A stretch of 58,327 bases of DNA from Melioribacteraceae bacterium (GCA_021740785.1 JAIOZI010000030.1:1-58327); one strand, 5' to 3'. Counted from the first letter of the stretch, positions 17,615 to 26,265 are shown. The notes: generated by a model from the sequence alone, not told the origin. Program-made: numbers and translations.

Positions 17615-18752
17615 TTGAAACTACCTCTTTAGATTGGACATAATTTAAAACATTCTCAATAATGAAATCTTTTACCGAATTATACATAGGCAGAATTGAC
17701 GGGATATGCAGTTTTTCTTCCGGAGTATGATGACCTTCCCCAACCATTTTTATGATCACAATCGGAATTCCTTTATTTGCAAAAAAACGTGCGTCTGATG
17801 AACCATTTTCAGAGTGTACAACGATTGGCTGGTTAAAATGATGCTGTAGTTTTTGCTGCATCTGAATAATTTGTTTGTTCCCCGGTTCGAGATAAACTCG
17901 TTCGCTGCCCCACAATTTCTCAATTGCAGCATGCTTCAGAAGATTCTTAATATCTTGGAATAAAGTATCACTTGAAATATCATCCGCGAAATAGATGTTA
18001 ACTTTCATTTCAGCATGATGGGGTGCAAAAAGCGGTTCATTTTTTACACAAATATCATACGATGAATATGTGGTGTACCAATTGTCGGAATCTGTAGCTA
18101 TTCCTTGATCTTTAAATAATGAGATTATTTGAAAATAGTCTTCAATAAGAAGGTCAAAAGCATTCTGACCATTCCACGGGTATGTATGTCTACCTGATAT
18201 ACTTTCTACCTTTAGTTCAAATTTTAGAATGCCCTTTTCGGCATAGGTAACTGCGTAATTGTAACCGCCGTCGCCGTTAATTAATATACCGGGCAAATAG
18301 TTTTCTTCTACAAGGCAAGCGGTGCCGTTGCTGCCCCCGACTTCTTCATCAAAAGTGAGCATTAATCCAATAGAAATCTCCGGGTGAGATTTTCGAAGAT
18401 GTTTAACAAGATGCATGGCTAAGGCATCAAAACCTTTCATATCAACCGTACCGCGTCCATGCAAATATTCACCATTCTGCTGTGGATGGAATTGTGAATC
18501 CGAGCCGTCAACTACATCCAAGTGCCCTTGAAGCATAAAGGTAGGAGTTTTTGTTTCCTCTGATAAAATAACCAATGCCGGGTACCCGGAGTAATTATAT
18601 TTTTTTATTATTACATCCGAACCGGCAAAAAAATCTTCACAGTACCTAACAGTTTTCTCAAATACATCATTAGCACCATCAACCGTTCTGAAGCTCACTA
18701 AATCTTCAATTGTTGTTAATATTTTGTCAAGTATTATATCATCTTGTTTCAT
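17607..18752 (-). CDS. M20-family metallopeptidase / deacylase
   Basis: 381 residues, cytoplasmic. Zinc ligands of the M20 family are visible: H77 and D79 in LQGHLDVVDG, D104 in GRGTVDMKG, and E136/E137 in TFDEEVGG. The dimerisation domain lies at ~180-290, and the last ligand is probably the histidine in EGHHTPEE. The family includes ArgE, DapE and dipeptidases. With gamma-glutamyltransferase and an OPT transporter in the same operon, a dipeptidase role is more likely than amino-acid biosynthesis. It overlaps the XRE gene by 14 nt and ggt by 8 nt. Confidence 0.88.
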   Translation of the reverse strand: MKQDDIILDKILTTIEDLVSFRTVDGANDVFEKTVRYCEDFFAGSDVIIKKYNYSGYPALVILSEETKTPTFMLQGHLDVVDGSDSQFHPQQNGEYLHGRGTVDMKGFDALAMHLVKHLRKSHPEISIGLMLTFDEEVGGSNGTACLVEENYLPGILINGDGGYNYAVTYAEKGILKFELKVESISGRHTYPWNGQNAFDLLIEDYFQIISLFKDQGIATDSDNWYTTYSSYDICVKNEPLFAPHHAEMKVNIYFADDISSDTLFQDIKNLLKHAAIEKLWGSERVYLEPGNKQIIQMQQKLQHHFNQPIVVHSENGSSDARFFANKGIPIVIIKMVGEGHHTPEEKLHIPSILPMYNSVKDFIIENVLNYVQSKEVVSNG

Positions 18753-19578
18753 CTAACTGCTTCCTTAAAAATTCAATGGTCTGCGCCCTATCTGGGTAAC
18801 AACCCAGATTATATTTATATTTTTCAACTTCTTTTAAAAAATTCTGGAGAATATTAGGATGGGTTTGCCTGAATAAAGCGCTGCCGAAATCGAATACTAA
18901 TACTTCCCGGTTAATAATTTCATAATTAACTGAGAAAAATTGACGCGGTATGATAATTAATTCAAAACTAAGCGGATCATTTTCAAGTCTGCTTATTATT
19001 CCGTTCACACATTCATGGATAAGCTTTTTATCAATCAAATCGAAAGGCTTACGCTGTTGAATAAAATCAATAATTTCGCTTTCAACAACTACTTCAATTC
19101 TGCTTTTTTCTTTTTTATTGATAATCTGCTGCCGTTTTTGAAAAGCCTGCATTGCAGGTTCAACCTGATCATCCGGTAATCGGTAAATATTTTTATAAAT
19201 AACTCGCCGCATAACTTCCGACTGATTTGCGGTACTAAAATTTCGCGACACAACGATTCTCTCACCGCCGTTTGGTCCGAACCAAACATCTTCAAATTTA
19301 CCAAGTATTAAACTTTCATCTACTTTTTGAGAGTAAACAGGAAATGTATTTACTTCTAAATCAAGCAAAGCATCCATGCTGATTTGAAGAGATGTGCATA
19401 TCCGTTCAAGTTTTTCAACACTAGGCTGTTGATGACCGTTAATAATTGAATACAACGTATTCAATTCTATCCCAGTATTTTTTGAAAGTTCTTTACCGGT
19501 AATCCCAAAAGTGTTAAGATGATCTTTAATTTTTTTACTAATCTTATCGTTCTTTTTTAATTCTTTTGATTTGCTCAT
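18739..19578 (-). CDS. XRE-type regulator with uncharacterised C-terminal domain
   Basis: 279 residues. An N-terminal Cro/C1 helix-turn-helix is clear (~15-75: ITGKELSKNTGIELNTLYSI, then NGHQQPSVEKLERICTSL). The remaining ~200 residues form a domain I do not recognise; it is mixed alpha/beta, has no membrane segment, and contains FELIIIPRQFF and EVLVFDFGSALF. The gene is embedded in the OPT-M20-ggt operon, so it may sense imported peptides or amino acids and control the operon. It overlaps the upstream gene by 4 nt (ATGA). Confidence 0.8.
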   Translation of the reverse strand: MSKSKELKKNDKISKKIKDHLNTFGITGKELSKNTGIELNTLYSIINGHQQPSVEKLERICTSLQISMDALLDLEVNTFPVYSQKVDESLILGKFEDVWFGPNGGERIVVSRNFSTANQSEVMRRVIYKNIYRLPDDQVEPAMQAFQKRQQIINKKEKSRIEVVVESEIIDFIQQRKPFDLIDKKLIHECVNGIISRLENDPLSFELIIIPRQFFSVNYEIINREVLVFDFGSALFRQTHPNILQNFLKEVEKYKYNLGCYPDRAQTIEFLRKQLDETR

Positions 19579-20096
19579 AACGTAACGTCCATTATTTTAT
19601 TTATTTCGTCTTTAGTCATTTTAAAAAAATCGAGGCTTTGAGTTAAACTTTGCTTCGCTTCATCATAATATTCGTCGGTTGCCGAAGAGTATCCGCGGTA
19701 TAACAACCGTTCTGCACGAGCAAATGGTGAAATGATAGATATATATTTTTTCATCCCCAGTTGGTTAATTATGCCGACCCGTACCTGTTCAACCTGGTTA
19801 TATAAATGTTCAATGTGACTGTTTTCCAATAAGCTATTTATAGCATTATCGCTTTCAATAACTCTTGTAACTAATTCAACATATTCATCTATTAAGATTC
19901 TAAATTGGTTTAGAGGGTTAGCAGAATTGTTTTGTGATTTGAGTATCGCCGATGTTTTCTTACGATTCAGATATATGCCGGCGCCGGTAATAACTAAAAA
20001 AATAATAAATTCCAACCAAAGCGGCGGAATATGAGCTGCCGTAATTGCAGCGCCTATTGTGCCTATGCTAATGGTTAAAATTGCAAATACTCTCAT
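19575..20096 (-). CDS. Small membrane-anchored protein of unknown function
   Basis: 173 residues. Two N-terminal hydrophobic helices (~2-22 and ~27-43) are followed by a soluble, mostly helical part (~60-173). I do not recognise a family. The gene starts immediately after the OPT transporter stop and overlaps the XRE regulator, so it is part of the five-gene operon and might form a complex with the transporter or link it to the regulator. Confidence 0.65.
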   Translation of the reverse strand: MRVFAILTISIGTIGAAITAAHIPPLWLEFIIFLVITGAGIYLNRKKTSAILKSQNNSANPLNQFRILIDEYVELVTRVIESDNAINSLLENSHIEHLYNQVEQVRVGIINQLGMKKYISIISPFARAERLLYRGYSSATDEYYDEAKQSLTQSLDFFKMTKDEINKIMDVTL

Positions 20097-21833
20097 TTAG
20101 TTTAAAACTCCGCTTACAGTTAAAAATGCAAATACAATTATCAAAAGCGCTTCACCAACTATTAATCCTGCCGCAAAAGGAACGCCCCATTTTTCCGACC
20201 AGTCCTTACCTTTTTTTCGGACTATTATTAAATTGAGAATACTACCTAAACCGTAGGGGAGAATATGCTTTATTGAAAGATACATTGCGATTCCCATAAT
20301 AACTCCCAATCCCGGGATACCGCTGAATGATAATAAAGCGCCTAAAATACCACCGGTAAGAAATTTATCACCGGGAACATTCCCTTCAACAATGCTATCA
20401 ATGGTAGCTCCCAGAGCTATAGCTTGAGGCGCCTGAACATCCGTTCCGGGACCAAATCCCGGCTGTTGAACTCCACTTACCGGGTCAATTGCACCACTAT
20501 TCCAGATAAGTAACATTACTGATATAGAAACAATAGGTCCAATTCCGGCAATGATTAACTGCATGGTTTGCTGTTTAGCGGGTATACTGCCGACTAAGTA
20601 ACCGGTTTTCAAATCCTGCATCATATCGGCACATTCTGCTATTGCAACTGCAACTGCCGCACCTATCAAAACGGCTGTAACAAGTTGATCCGACGGCAGG
20701 AAGAGCATCAAAATTGCTACTGCCAACAGGGACATTCCACTAATGGGAGTCCAGTCAGTCATCCCGGTTGCCTGCGAAATAATAATTCCGGCAAAGAATA
20801 ACCAGAGAGTTCCAACTATTGATACAATTAAGGCGGTAAAAAATGAAATAGATGATGTTAACCAGGCGGCTAGAAAAAACAGAACAAACGCTGCCGAGAT
20901 AACTATATATAGAATCTTTATTGGGAGCTCATCCGAACCTGCGCTTCCGAAAGACTTGATATTGAAACTTTTTACGGTTGATTTTAATGCCGGCAGTGTA
21001 AAAATAATACTCATTAAAGAACCGCCGATTAGCATACCTATTCCCAAAGGGCGTGTCATTTGATCATGAATGAACGAAGTCATTCCTGTCCCTTTGATAT
21101 CAGCAGGAATCCACCCTAAGGAAATAACAAAAGGCGTTATAAGCCAATAAGCCAAAACTCCACCTGCAAGAACAAATAAACCGTTTCGTCCTGAGATAAA
21201 TCCAATTCCAAGACTTAAAAGCGACACAGCCCAAATATTATCAATGTAATCGGGCAAATTAAGAAATGCTCCAAGATCAATAGTACCCGGAAGAATTTCC
21301 GGTAATCCCATCCGGGGAAATTGGGTTAATAAGTAGATTGACGCTGAAATTAATGCTCCATAAATCAGCAACCTTGATTTTTTGATTCCCTCGGCAGGAG
21401 ACTTAAGTATACTTGCAACCGCTGTTCCCGATGGGAATCGCAGCCGGTCAATATCCAGCATTTGTTTTCTTAATGGGATAATAAAACCTACACCAAGAAT
21501 AGCCCCGGCTACAGCAGCGGCACCTACCCACCAAACATTAAACTCAATACCACGAATTAATAGAACAGGCAATGTGAAAATTACGCCTGAAGTGGCAGTA
21601 TTAATTCCGGATGCAACAGTTTGTACTATATTATTTTCAACAATAGTACCGCGTTTAAAAATTGTTCGCATTATTCCCCAGCCCAAAACAGCAGCAACCG
21701 GGGAACCATTAGTTGAAAAACCCAATACGAGCGCCGCATAAGAAAAACTGGCGGTCATTAACAAACCTATTGTAACGCCAACAAGAATTGCCTGCGGTGT
21801 TATTTCCGGATATTTTACAGTATTATTTTTCAT
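20097..21833 (-). CDS. OPT-family oligopeptide transporter
   Basis: 578 residues with about 14 hydrophobic segments. The opening PEITPQAILVGVTIGLLM, the MQDLKTGYLVGSIPAKQQ block and GSILNLIIVRKKGKDWSEKW are characteristic of bacterial OPT proteins. The family moves peptides, glutathione or metal chelates with protons. It is first in the operon that ends in ggt, which supports a peptide or gamma-glutamyl-dipeptide substrate rather than a siderophore. A 615-bp spacer upstream should hold the operon promoter. Confidence 0.88.
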   Translation of the reverse strand: MKNNTVKYPEITPQAILVGVTIGLLMTASFSYAALVLGFSTNGSPVAAVLGWGIMRTIFKRGTIVENNIVQTVASGINTATSGVIFTLPVLLIRGIEFNVWWVGAAAVAGAILGVGFIIPLRKQMLDIDRLRFPSGTAVASILKSPAEGIKKSRLLIYGALISASIYLLTQFPRMGLPEILPGTIDLGAFLNLPDYIDNIWAVSLLSLGIGFISGRNGLFVLAGGVLAYWLITPFVISLGWIPADIKGTGMTSFIHDQMTRPLGIGMLIGGSLMSIIFTLPALKSTVKSFNIKSFGSAGSDELPIKILYIVISAAFVLFFLAAWLTSSISFFTALIVSIVGTLWLFFAGIIISQATGMTDWTPISGMSLLAVAILMLFLPSDQLVTAVLIGAAVAVAIAECADMMQDLKTGYLVGSIPAKQQTMQLIIAGIGPIVSISVMLLIWNSGAIDPVSGVQQPGFGPGTDVQAPQAIALGATIDSIVEGNVPGDKFLTGGILGALLSFSGIPGLGVIMGIAMYLSIKHILPYGLGSILNLIIVRKKGKDWSEKWGVPFAAGLIVGEALLIIVFAFLTVSGVLN

Positions 21834-22448
21834 ATCGCTGATAAAAGCAAAAATTTATTCTAGATAAGTGTTTAACCTATCCTAGGTTATAGAATCTTTA
21901 TTTATCAAGTAAAACATGCTCATGAAAATATTTATTCTCATACTCTAACTTTACGTTTGCCTTTGTATTAATCTCACAATAAAAACAAAACACAACGTAC
22001 TCGATATAAACATAATATCTTGGTTACACCACAATATAACATTATAACCAAGCTTTGTCAAGAATTATTCTTTCTCTTTTGAATACGAGATAGATATAAA
22101 TTGAGAATATTACTTTAAGCGGTTTTCTTTTAGCTATTAGAGTTTGCCGGACTGCCATTTTAAATCAGACTTTTCCGGCAGCCATTTGAACAGTTTTTAT
22201 TCCTGAGTAAGTTCTGGTTTGTTGAATTAGAAAAGCAATATTTTTACCTATACTTTCTAGTTCTGAGGTGGGGAAATCAATTAATACAGGCTGATTTTGG
22301 TACTAAACATTACTATAAGATTCTTGTCATTTTGCGAAACTGGTATTTCATAAAATAGGCAAATACTTGAAATATAGGTCTCTCATTTTCGCCTCCAGCC
22401 ATTACGTAATGGATTGATTTATTAAAATATTCGGAATATCAGTTTAAT
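21834..22448. other. Gene-free spacer with a possible gene remnant
   Basis: 615 bp between the OPT gene and the thioredoxin gene at 22449. On the minus strand, 22165-22302 reads YQNQPVLIDFPTSELESIGK then NIAFLIQQTRTYSGIKTVQ and MAAGKV before a stop, with protein-like composition but no start codon; it looks like the tail of a lost gene. A stretch around 22144-22190 repeats the pattern CCGG.C.GCCATTT twice. The operon promoter is expected near 21850-21950, but I could not fix it. Confidence 0.4.
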
Positions 22449-23003
22449 TTACTCATCCCAGAAATACATTTTGGCTTCGAGTGAGTTCGGATATTTATTT
22501 TGTATTTCCTTCATAGTCTTTCGAAATGCCGGGTTGTCTTTTGTTTTTATGTATTTCGCAATACCGGCTTGTACTAATACTTTAGGAAGCAATGCTGATT
22601 TTTCAAATGAATCAATTTCTTTAGTTGTAACTTCTATCACTTCGTCGTACTTCCCTTTCGGAATCATTGATTCGGAATAACCGATTCGAAGCATTAGCCT
22701 AAATTCTTCAATCGGCAGATAACCGTTGAAATTGTAATACGATTTTCCATTGTGATCTAAAAAGTAAAACGATGGAGTCCAATAACCGGAAAGTTCTCTT
22801 CTAATTTCACGATCCTTTTTCAAGTCAAGCTTTAGGAGAACGAACCATTCGTTCATTTCTTCTTGCACTTTTTCATCCGGATAAGTTTCTTCGTACAATT
22901 TTTTACACCCGCCGCAACTGTCCATTTCAAACTGAAGCAAAATGGGTTTGCGGGATTTTTGTGATTCTTCTTTTGCCTGTTCCAGATCAGTTAACCATTC
23001 CAT
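22449..23003 (-). CDS. Thioredoxin-fold protein (CGGC)
   Basis: 184 residues, no signal peptide. The N-terminal thioredoxin-like domain has DSCGGCKKLYEET (C30, C33) and GYWTPSFYFLD as the cis-Pro region; the last ~70 residues are helical, with TPR-like spacing (ALLPKVLVQAGIAKYIKTKD). It resembles the 'thioredoxin family protein' group related to thioredoxin-domain DUF255 proteins. It is monocistronic as far as can be seen. The substrate is unknown. Confidence 0.75.
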   Translation of the reverse strand: MEWLTDLEQAKEESQKSRKPILLQFEMDSCGGCKKLYEETYPDEKVQEEMNEWFVLLKLDLKKDREIRRELSGYWTPSFYFLDHNGKSYYNFNGYLPIEEFRLMLRIGYSESMIPKGKYDEVIEVTTKEIDSFEKSALLPKVLVQAGIAKYIKTKDNPAFRKTMKEIQNKYPNSLEAKMYFWDE

Positions 23004-23238
23004 TTCTATCTCCTATTTTGTCAATTATAAATTTATAATTCTAACTGCATTCTTTCCTTAAGGAGTTGTGAACTTTATTATTTTTAACAACTAAACGATG
23101 TATCTTTCCATAAAGAAATTAAAAGATTAATTTCTCACATCAGCTTTGGCAAATTCAATTTTCATATGATCTATTCTAAAAATTATAGTATCAAAGTGTG
23201 ATATTGGGGATGATTAGCATTTACTATATGCTGGGATT

Positions 23239-23496
23239 TTAGTCATAATGAAACATGCATGCATAAATTAGCAATTCATTTTTTTGAAATTTATAAACCA
23301 ATCTATGTTCTCTGTCAATTCGTCTGGACCAGTTTCCGGTCAAATCATACTTTAAAGGTTCAGGCTTGCCAAGTCCTTCAAAAGGAGTTTTTTGAATGTC
23401 CTTAATCAAGTCATTAATTTTACGTAATATCTTTTTGCTTTCCTTTTGCCAGGATAAATAGTCCTCCCAAGCAATTATTGAGAATGTAATTTTCAT
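23239..23496 (-). CDS. yoeB: YoeB-type mRNA endoribonuclease toxin
   Basis: 85 residues, the normal YoeB length. It carries the family signature PFEGLGKPEPLKYDLTGNWS, followed by RRIDREHRLVY with the catalytic Arg/His region and the C-terminal CMFHYD. YoeB cuts mRNA in the ribosomal A site. Its start overlaps the last base of the antitoxin stop, the usual tight coupling. Complete and probably functional. Confidence 0.93.
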   Translation of the reverse strand: MKITFSIIAWEDYLSWQKESKKILRKINDLIKDIQKTPFEGLGKPEPLKYDLTGNWSRRIDREHRLVYKFQKNELLIYACMFHYD

Positions 23497-23750
23497 TAGT
23501 CATCAATCAAGTTTTTATTAACAGTCTCCCCTTTTTTCATTTGATTAATTGACTCATAGAGTCTCGCAGCATTTGTTTTTGAACTTAAAAGATGAACAGT
23601 TTCCATAATAGAATTGTACTCATCTAACGAGATCAATACCGTCCCTTTACCGGTTTTTCTTTTAATGATGAGAGTTTCATTATTATCCTCAACATTATCA
23701 AGATATGCTTTCAATTTTGTTCTGAATTCTGAAAAATTCGCAGCAATCAT
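23496..23750 (-). CDS. yefM: YefM-type antitoxin
   Basis: 84 residues from the ATG at 23750; a GGAGG lies 8 nt upstream, which favours this start over the ATG at 23765. The Phd/YefM N-terminus (ANFSEFRTKLKAYLDNVEDN) binds DNA, and the C-terminal part (LYESINQMKKGE) wraps the YoeB toxin. It neutralises the toxin and represses the operon together with it. Confidence 0.9.
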   Translation of the reverse strand: MIAANFSEFRTKLKAYLDNVEDNNETLIIKRKTGKGTVLISLDEYNSIMETVHLLSSKTNAARLYESINQMKKGETVNKNLIDD

Positions 23751-23774
23751 AATTAAATCCTCCATATTTTATAC

Positions 23775-23808
23775 GTACAAGTATAAGTACATATTTAGTA
23801 ATATTCAA
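23775..23808 (-). promoter_or_regulatory. yefM-yoeB promoter and operator
   Basis: Minus strand TTGAAT (23803-23808), 17-bp spacer, TATACT (23780-23785). Two GTAC boxes (23775-23778 and 23787-23790), 12 bp apart, flank the -10 element inside a larger imperfect palindrome, as in known yefM operators with paired TGTACA motifs. Confidence 0.55.
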
Positions 23809-23882
23809 GACTATAAATTATTTTAGATTAGCTTTGTGTGCCGGATAATGGATTCCACATATATATCAGTATATGAATTTTC

Positions 23883-24743
23883 TTACAGAGTTTTGTGCGG
23901 AGAACATTTTATCAATCTATCAAATAAATCAGTTTTTGTGATATATGTTTTTGTATTGAATCCTTTGCTCTCTTTATCAATTTTAATCAATCCGAAGTAA
24001 TCTAAAAACCGGTCGAATGTACGAAGGGAATAACAACCTGTTGAGTAACTTTCCAATGTTCCATAAGTCGGTTCAATGGAGTTTAATAATCTGGGATATG
24101 CTTTAAAATATTTCTCAGCATAAAATGAATCCAATCTTTTTTCATTTCCGTATTTTGACAACAAAATCAATGAAAACCCCCATCCAAGCTGCCCGATTTG
24201 ATTTTCACCGTATCCATCATAGTATGCCCAATTAAATTTGGTTGTAAAAGTTTCAATAATAGTTTTTAACAAATCCTCATTGCCGGAGATTATTTTTTCC
24301 CCGGATTTAGTCAAACTTAGTTTGCCTTTTCGTTTTTTGGTAATTCCCGATAATTCTAAAAGGATCCGGATCAAATTTATTGTAATCGAATCCGTCTCCT
24401 TATACAATTTTGAATACCCCTTTTCAATTAACTCATCTTTCATAAACCCTTGTTGATAAAGTTCGGAAACGATTTTTGTCGGTAAAAATCCTTTCTTTGT
24501 AAGTTTAATTTCTCCGGCTTTGTCAATCAAGCGGGCTAGATATTTAACCTGGTTAAGGATCGGGATCTTTTGATAATCGGAATCGGAGAGTTTTTGTAGT
24601 TTCACCGGACTCTCCTGTTCAAAAGTAAAGTATATTATTTGAGTCATTTCGTAAGGTGAATAACCTTCGAAATCCGAAATACCCTGATTGTTTTGTTGAT
24701 GCATTAACTTGTCAAAATGGCTTTGTAGTTCTTCTAAGTTCAT
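23883..24743 (-). CDS. Conserved hypothetical protein
   Basis: 286 residues from the ATG at 24743; the open frame could begin with TTG at 24770, but the ATG version (MNLEELQSHFDKLMHQ) looks natural. The region FEGYSPYEMTQIIYF, then KYLARLIDKAGEIKLTKKGF and ENQIGQLGWGFSLILLSKYG recall a family of Bacteroidota proteins without assigned function. Two segments (~75-115 and ~135-165) resemble winged-helix strand-turn patterns (ELSGITKKRKGKLSLTKSG). It is last in line with the DUF1016 locus, following a 58-codon stub. Confidence 0.6.
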   Translation of the reverse strand: MNLEELQSHFDKLMHQQNNQGISDFEGYSPYEMTQIIYFTFEQESPVKLQKLSDSDYQKIPILNQVKYLARLIDKAGEIKLTKKGFLPTKIVSELYQQGFMKDELIEKGYSKLYKETDSITINLIRILLELSGITKKRKGKLSLTKSGEKIISGNEDLLKTIIETFTTKFNWAYYDGYGENQIGQLGWGFSLILLSKYGNEKRLDSFYAEKYFKAYPRLLNSIEPTYGTLESYSTGCYSLRTFDRFLDYFGLIKIDKESKGFNTKTYITKTDLFDRLIKCSPHKTL

Positions 24744-24770
24744 AATTTTTTCTATAATTTTTTTAAGCAA

Positions 24771-24947
24771 CTATTTGCTATTTGTATCAGCGCAGGTTAA
24801 CAAATTACTTTCATTGTAATTTGCAGAACATTTTTTTAAAAAACTGCAGCTTGGCTTTAGCAATAAAATATTCATCATGTTAAATCTGTTTTCAATTGTT
24901 TTATCGAAAACATCAGTTATAATATTTTGGGCTTCGTACAGTTTCAT
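24771..24947 (-). pseudogene. 58-codon stub, possible N-terminus of a restriction/methylase-type protein
   Basis: MKLYEAQNIITDVFDK then TIENRFNMMNILLLKPSCS, ending at a TAG. The first ~23 residues recall the start of large Bacteroidota DNA methylase/restriction proteins ('EAQ.II..VFD....NRF'), from memory; the remainder diverges into unrelated sequence. It starts 1 nt after the DUF1016 stop and ends where the TTG of the next open frame begins. It is probably the truncated front end of a lost gene. Confidence 0.4.
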
Positions 24948-24948
24948 A

Positions 24949-26073
24949 CTAAAACTCGTTTAATTCCTTTTCAATGTGTTGCTGCAATATTTTGGCATCA
25001 GGTAATTTCAGCATATATTGCTGCACAAAAAGGTTTTTATCCATGCCGGCAGTTGCATACTTAACCAAAGCACGGTCTTTTTCTGCAGCCAGTAAAATAC
25101 CCACCGGAGGGTTATCTTCCGTTTCCGAAATTTCTTCTTTAAAGTAGTTCAGGTAAGTATTCAATTGCCCTATATCACCATGTTCGAATTCTCCTATTTT
25201 CAGATCGATCAATACATGGCATTTCAAAATCCGGTGATAAAAAACCAGGTCGATAAAGTAATATTTATCGCCGATAAGAATTCTTCTTTGCCTTGTTTCA
25301 AAACAGAAGCCATACCCCAGTTCGATAATAAAATGTTGTAGATTGTCGAGCAAAGCTTTTTCCAGATCTGATTCTTCCACAATTTCTTTAATGGGTAAAT
25401 CAAGAAATTCAAAAGCATAAATGTTTTTAATGATGTCGGTTGACTCTTGTGGCTTTATTTTTTGCTGAACCAGTTTTGCAAGCTTTCCCGGGTTTCCGGA
25501 TAATCCGCTTCGTTCATAGTACATGCTGTTGATTTGCCTTTTCAATTCACGCACACTCCAGGCGCCTTTGATACATTCTGTTTCGTAGAAGCAACGTTTG
25601 AGGGGTTCATCAATTCCCAAAAGTTGTTCGATATGCGTGTATGAAAGTTTTGTGAGGATTTTATCACCCGGCACAAATAACCCGGTTTCCAATTGTGGGG
25701 TCACTGACCCCACAATTTGTGAACCAGGTAATAGTGGGGTCACTGTCCCCACTTTTTCCAGGTTTGGTAAAATGGGGGTCAGTGAACCCCGAATTGCTTC
25801 TGCAATTTGAGGATAATAAAGGTAAAACTGCCGAAACCTGAAAAGCGAACGTTTATCAATGCCTTTGATATGCATCAACTCAACAGCAATACTTTCAATT
25901 AACCGGTCGCCATATTCCGCCCTGTCTTTTCCCTTTTGCTCAAACTCAACAATGTAGTAACCAATCATCCAGTTTCGTATTGTTAACATTTGATTTACTG
26001 CATTTACAGCCGACTGCTGCAACTGTTTATGCAAATGCTGTATGGCGGATACAAGATTTTTAAAATTGTCCAT
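24949..26073 (-). CDS. DUF1016 / YhcG-family PD-(D/E)XK nuclease-like protein
   Basis: 374 residues. The N-terminal domain (NQMLTIRNWMIGYYIVEFEQ, then KGKDRAEYGDRLIESIA) and the C-terminal nuclease-like domain (RRILIGDKYYFIDLVFYHR, CHVLIDLKIGEF) are typical; the D and (D/E)XK residues appear as D in YFIDLVF and DLK. The family is frequent in defence islands near type I restriction genes. Between the domains it carries three 13-residue repeats (GSLTP, GTVTP, GSVTP units) encoded by near-palindromic DNA at 25691-25790. It lies between two N-terminal gene stubs, so its native partners seem lost. Confidence 0.85.
   Translation of the reverse strand: MDNFKNLVSAIQHLHKQLQQSAVNAVNQMLTIRNWMIGYYIVEFEQKGKDRAEYGDRLIESIAVELMHIKGIDKRSLFRFRQFYLYYPQIAEAIRGSLTPILPNLEKVGTVTPLLPGSQIVGSVTPQLETGLFVPGDKILTKLSYTHIEQLLGIDEPLKRCFYETECIKGAWSVRELKRQINSMYYERSGLSGNPGKLAKLVQQKIKPQESTDIIKNIYAFEFLDLPIKEIVEESDLEKALLDNLQHFIIELGYGFCFETRQRRILIGDKYYFIDLVFYHRILKCHVLIDLKIGEFEHGDIGQLNTYLNYFKEEISETEDNPPVGILLAAEKDRALVKYATAGMDKNLFVQQYMLKLPDAKILQQHIEKELNEF
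25691..25790. repeat. Three tandem palindromic units inside the DUF1016 gene
   Basis: Unit one (25691-25717) is a perfect inverted repeat with 13-bp arms (AATTGTGGGGTCA / TGACCCCACAATT) around one base. Unit two (25733-25753) has AGTGGGG/CCCCACT arms. Unit three (about 25773-25790) is GGGGGTCAGTGAACCCC. All keep the reading frame and encode G(S/T)(V/L)TP repeats. Confidence 0.8.
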
Positions 26074-26094
26074 TCTGCCTATTTAATAAGATAT

Positions 26095-26265
26095 TCAGAT
26101 TTCAAATGATTTGTAAAGTTGTTGAAAGCCGCTAATCCTGAAATAACCAACAAGAATATCAAAGAATTCTACAGTTTTTAAAACTGCTCTAAACCTGTCA
26201 AGAATTGAATCTTCCGAATCGTTCGCAATGAATATTAAGTCAGTATATTTTGTTTCTATATCCAT
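26095..26265 (-). pseudogene. 56-codon stub, N-terminus of a PLD-like/helicase-type protein
   Basis: MDIETKYTDLIFIANDSEDS then ILDRFRAVLKTVEFFDILVG and YFRISGFQQLYKSFEI, then TGA. The 'F.DILVGYFRISGF..LY..' stretch matches the start of phospholipase-D-like domains found at the N-terminus of helicase-related defence proteins, from memory. The true protein would be many hundreds of residues longer, so this is a truncated remnant. It lies 21 nt upstream of DUF1016 on the same strand. Confidence 0.5.

Noticed and set aside
7442-23003. Biosynthetic gene cluster for a peptide product
   Set aside because: The C45-like hydrolase, class V enzyme and M20 peptidase could hint at this, but no precursor peptide, synthetase or radical-SAM enzyme is present.
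24771-24947. Stub as a functional small gene (for example an anti-restriction peptide)
   Set aside because: The similarity is limited to the start of larger proteins and the second half looks random, so a truncated gene is more economical; not fully excluded.
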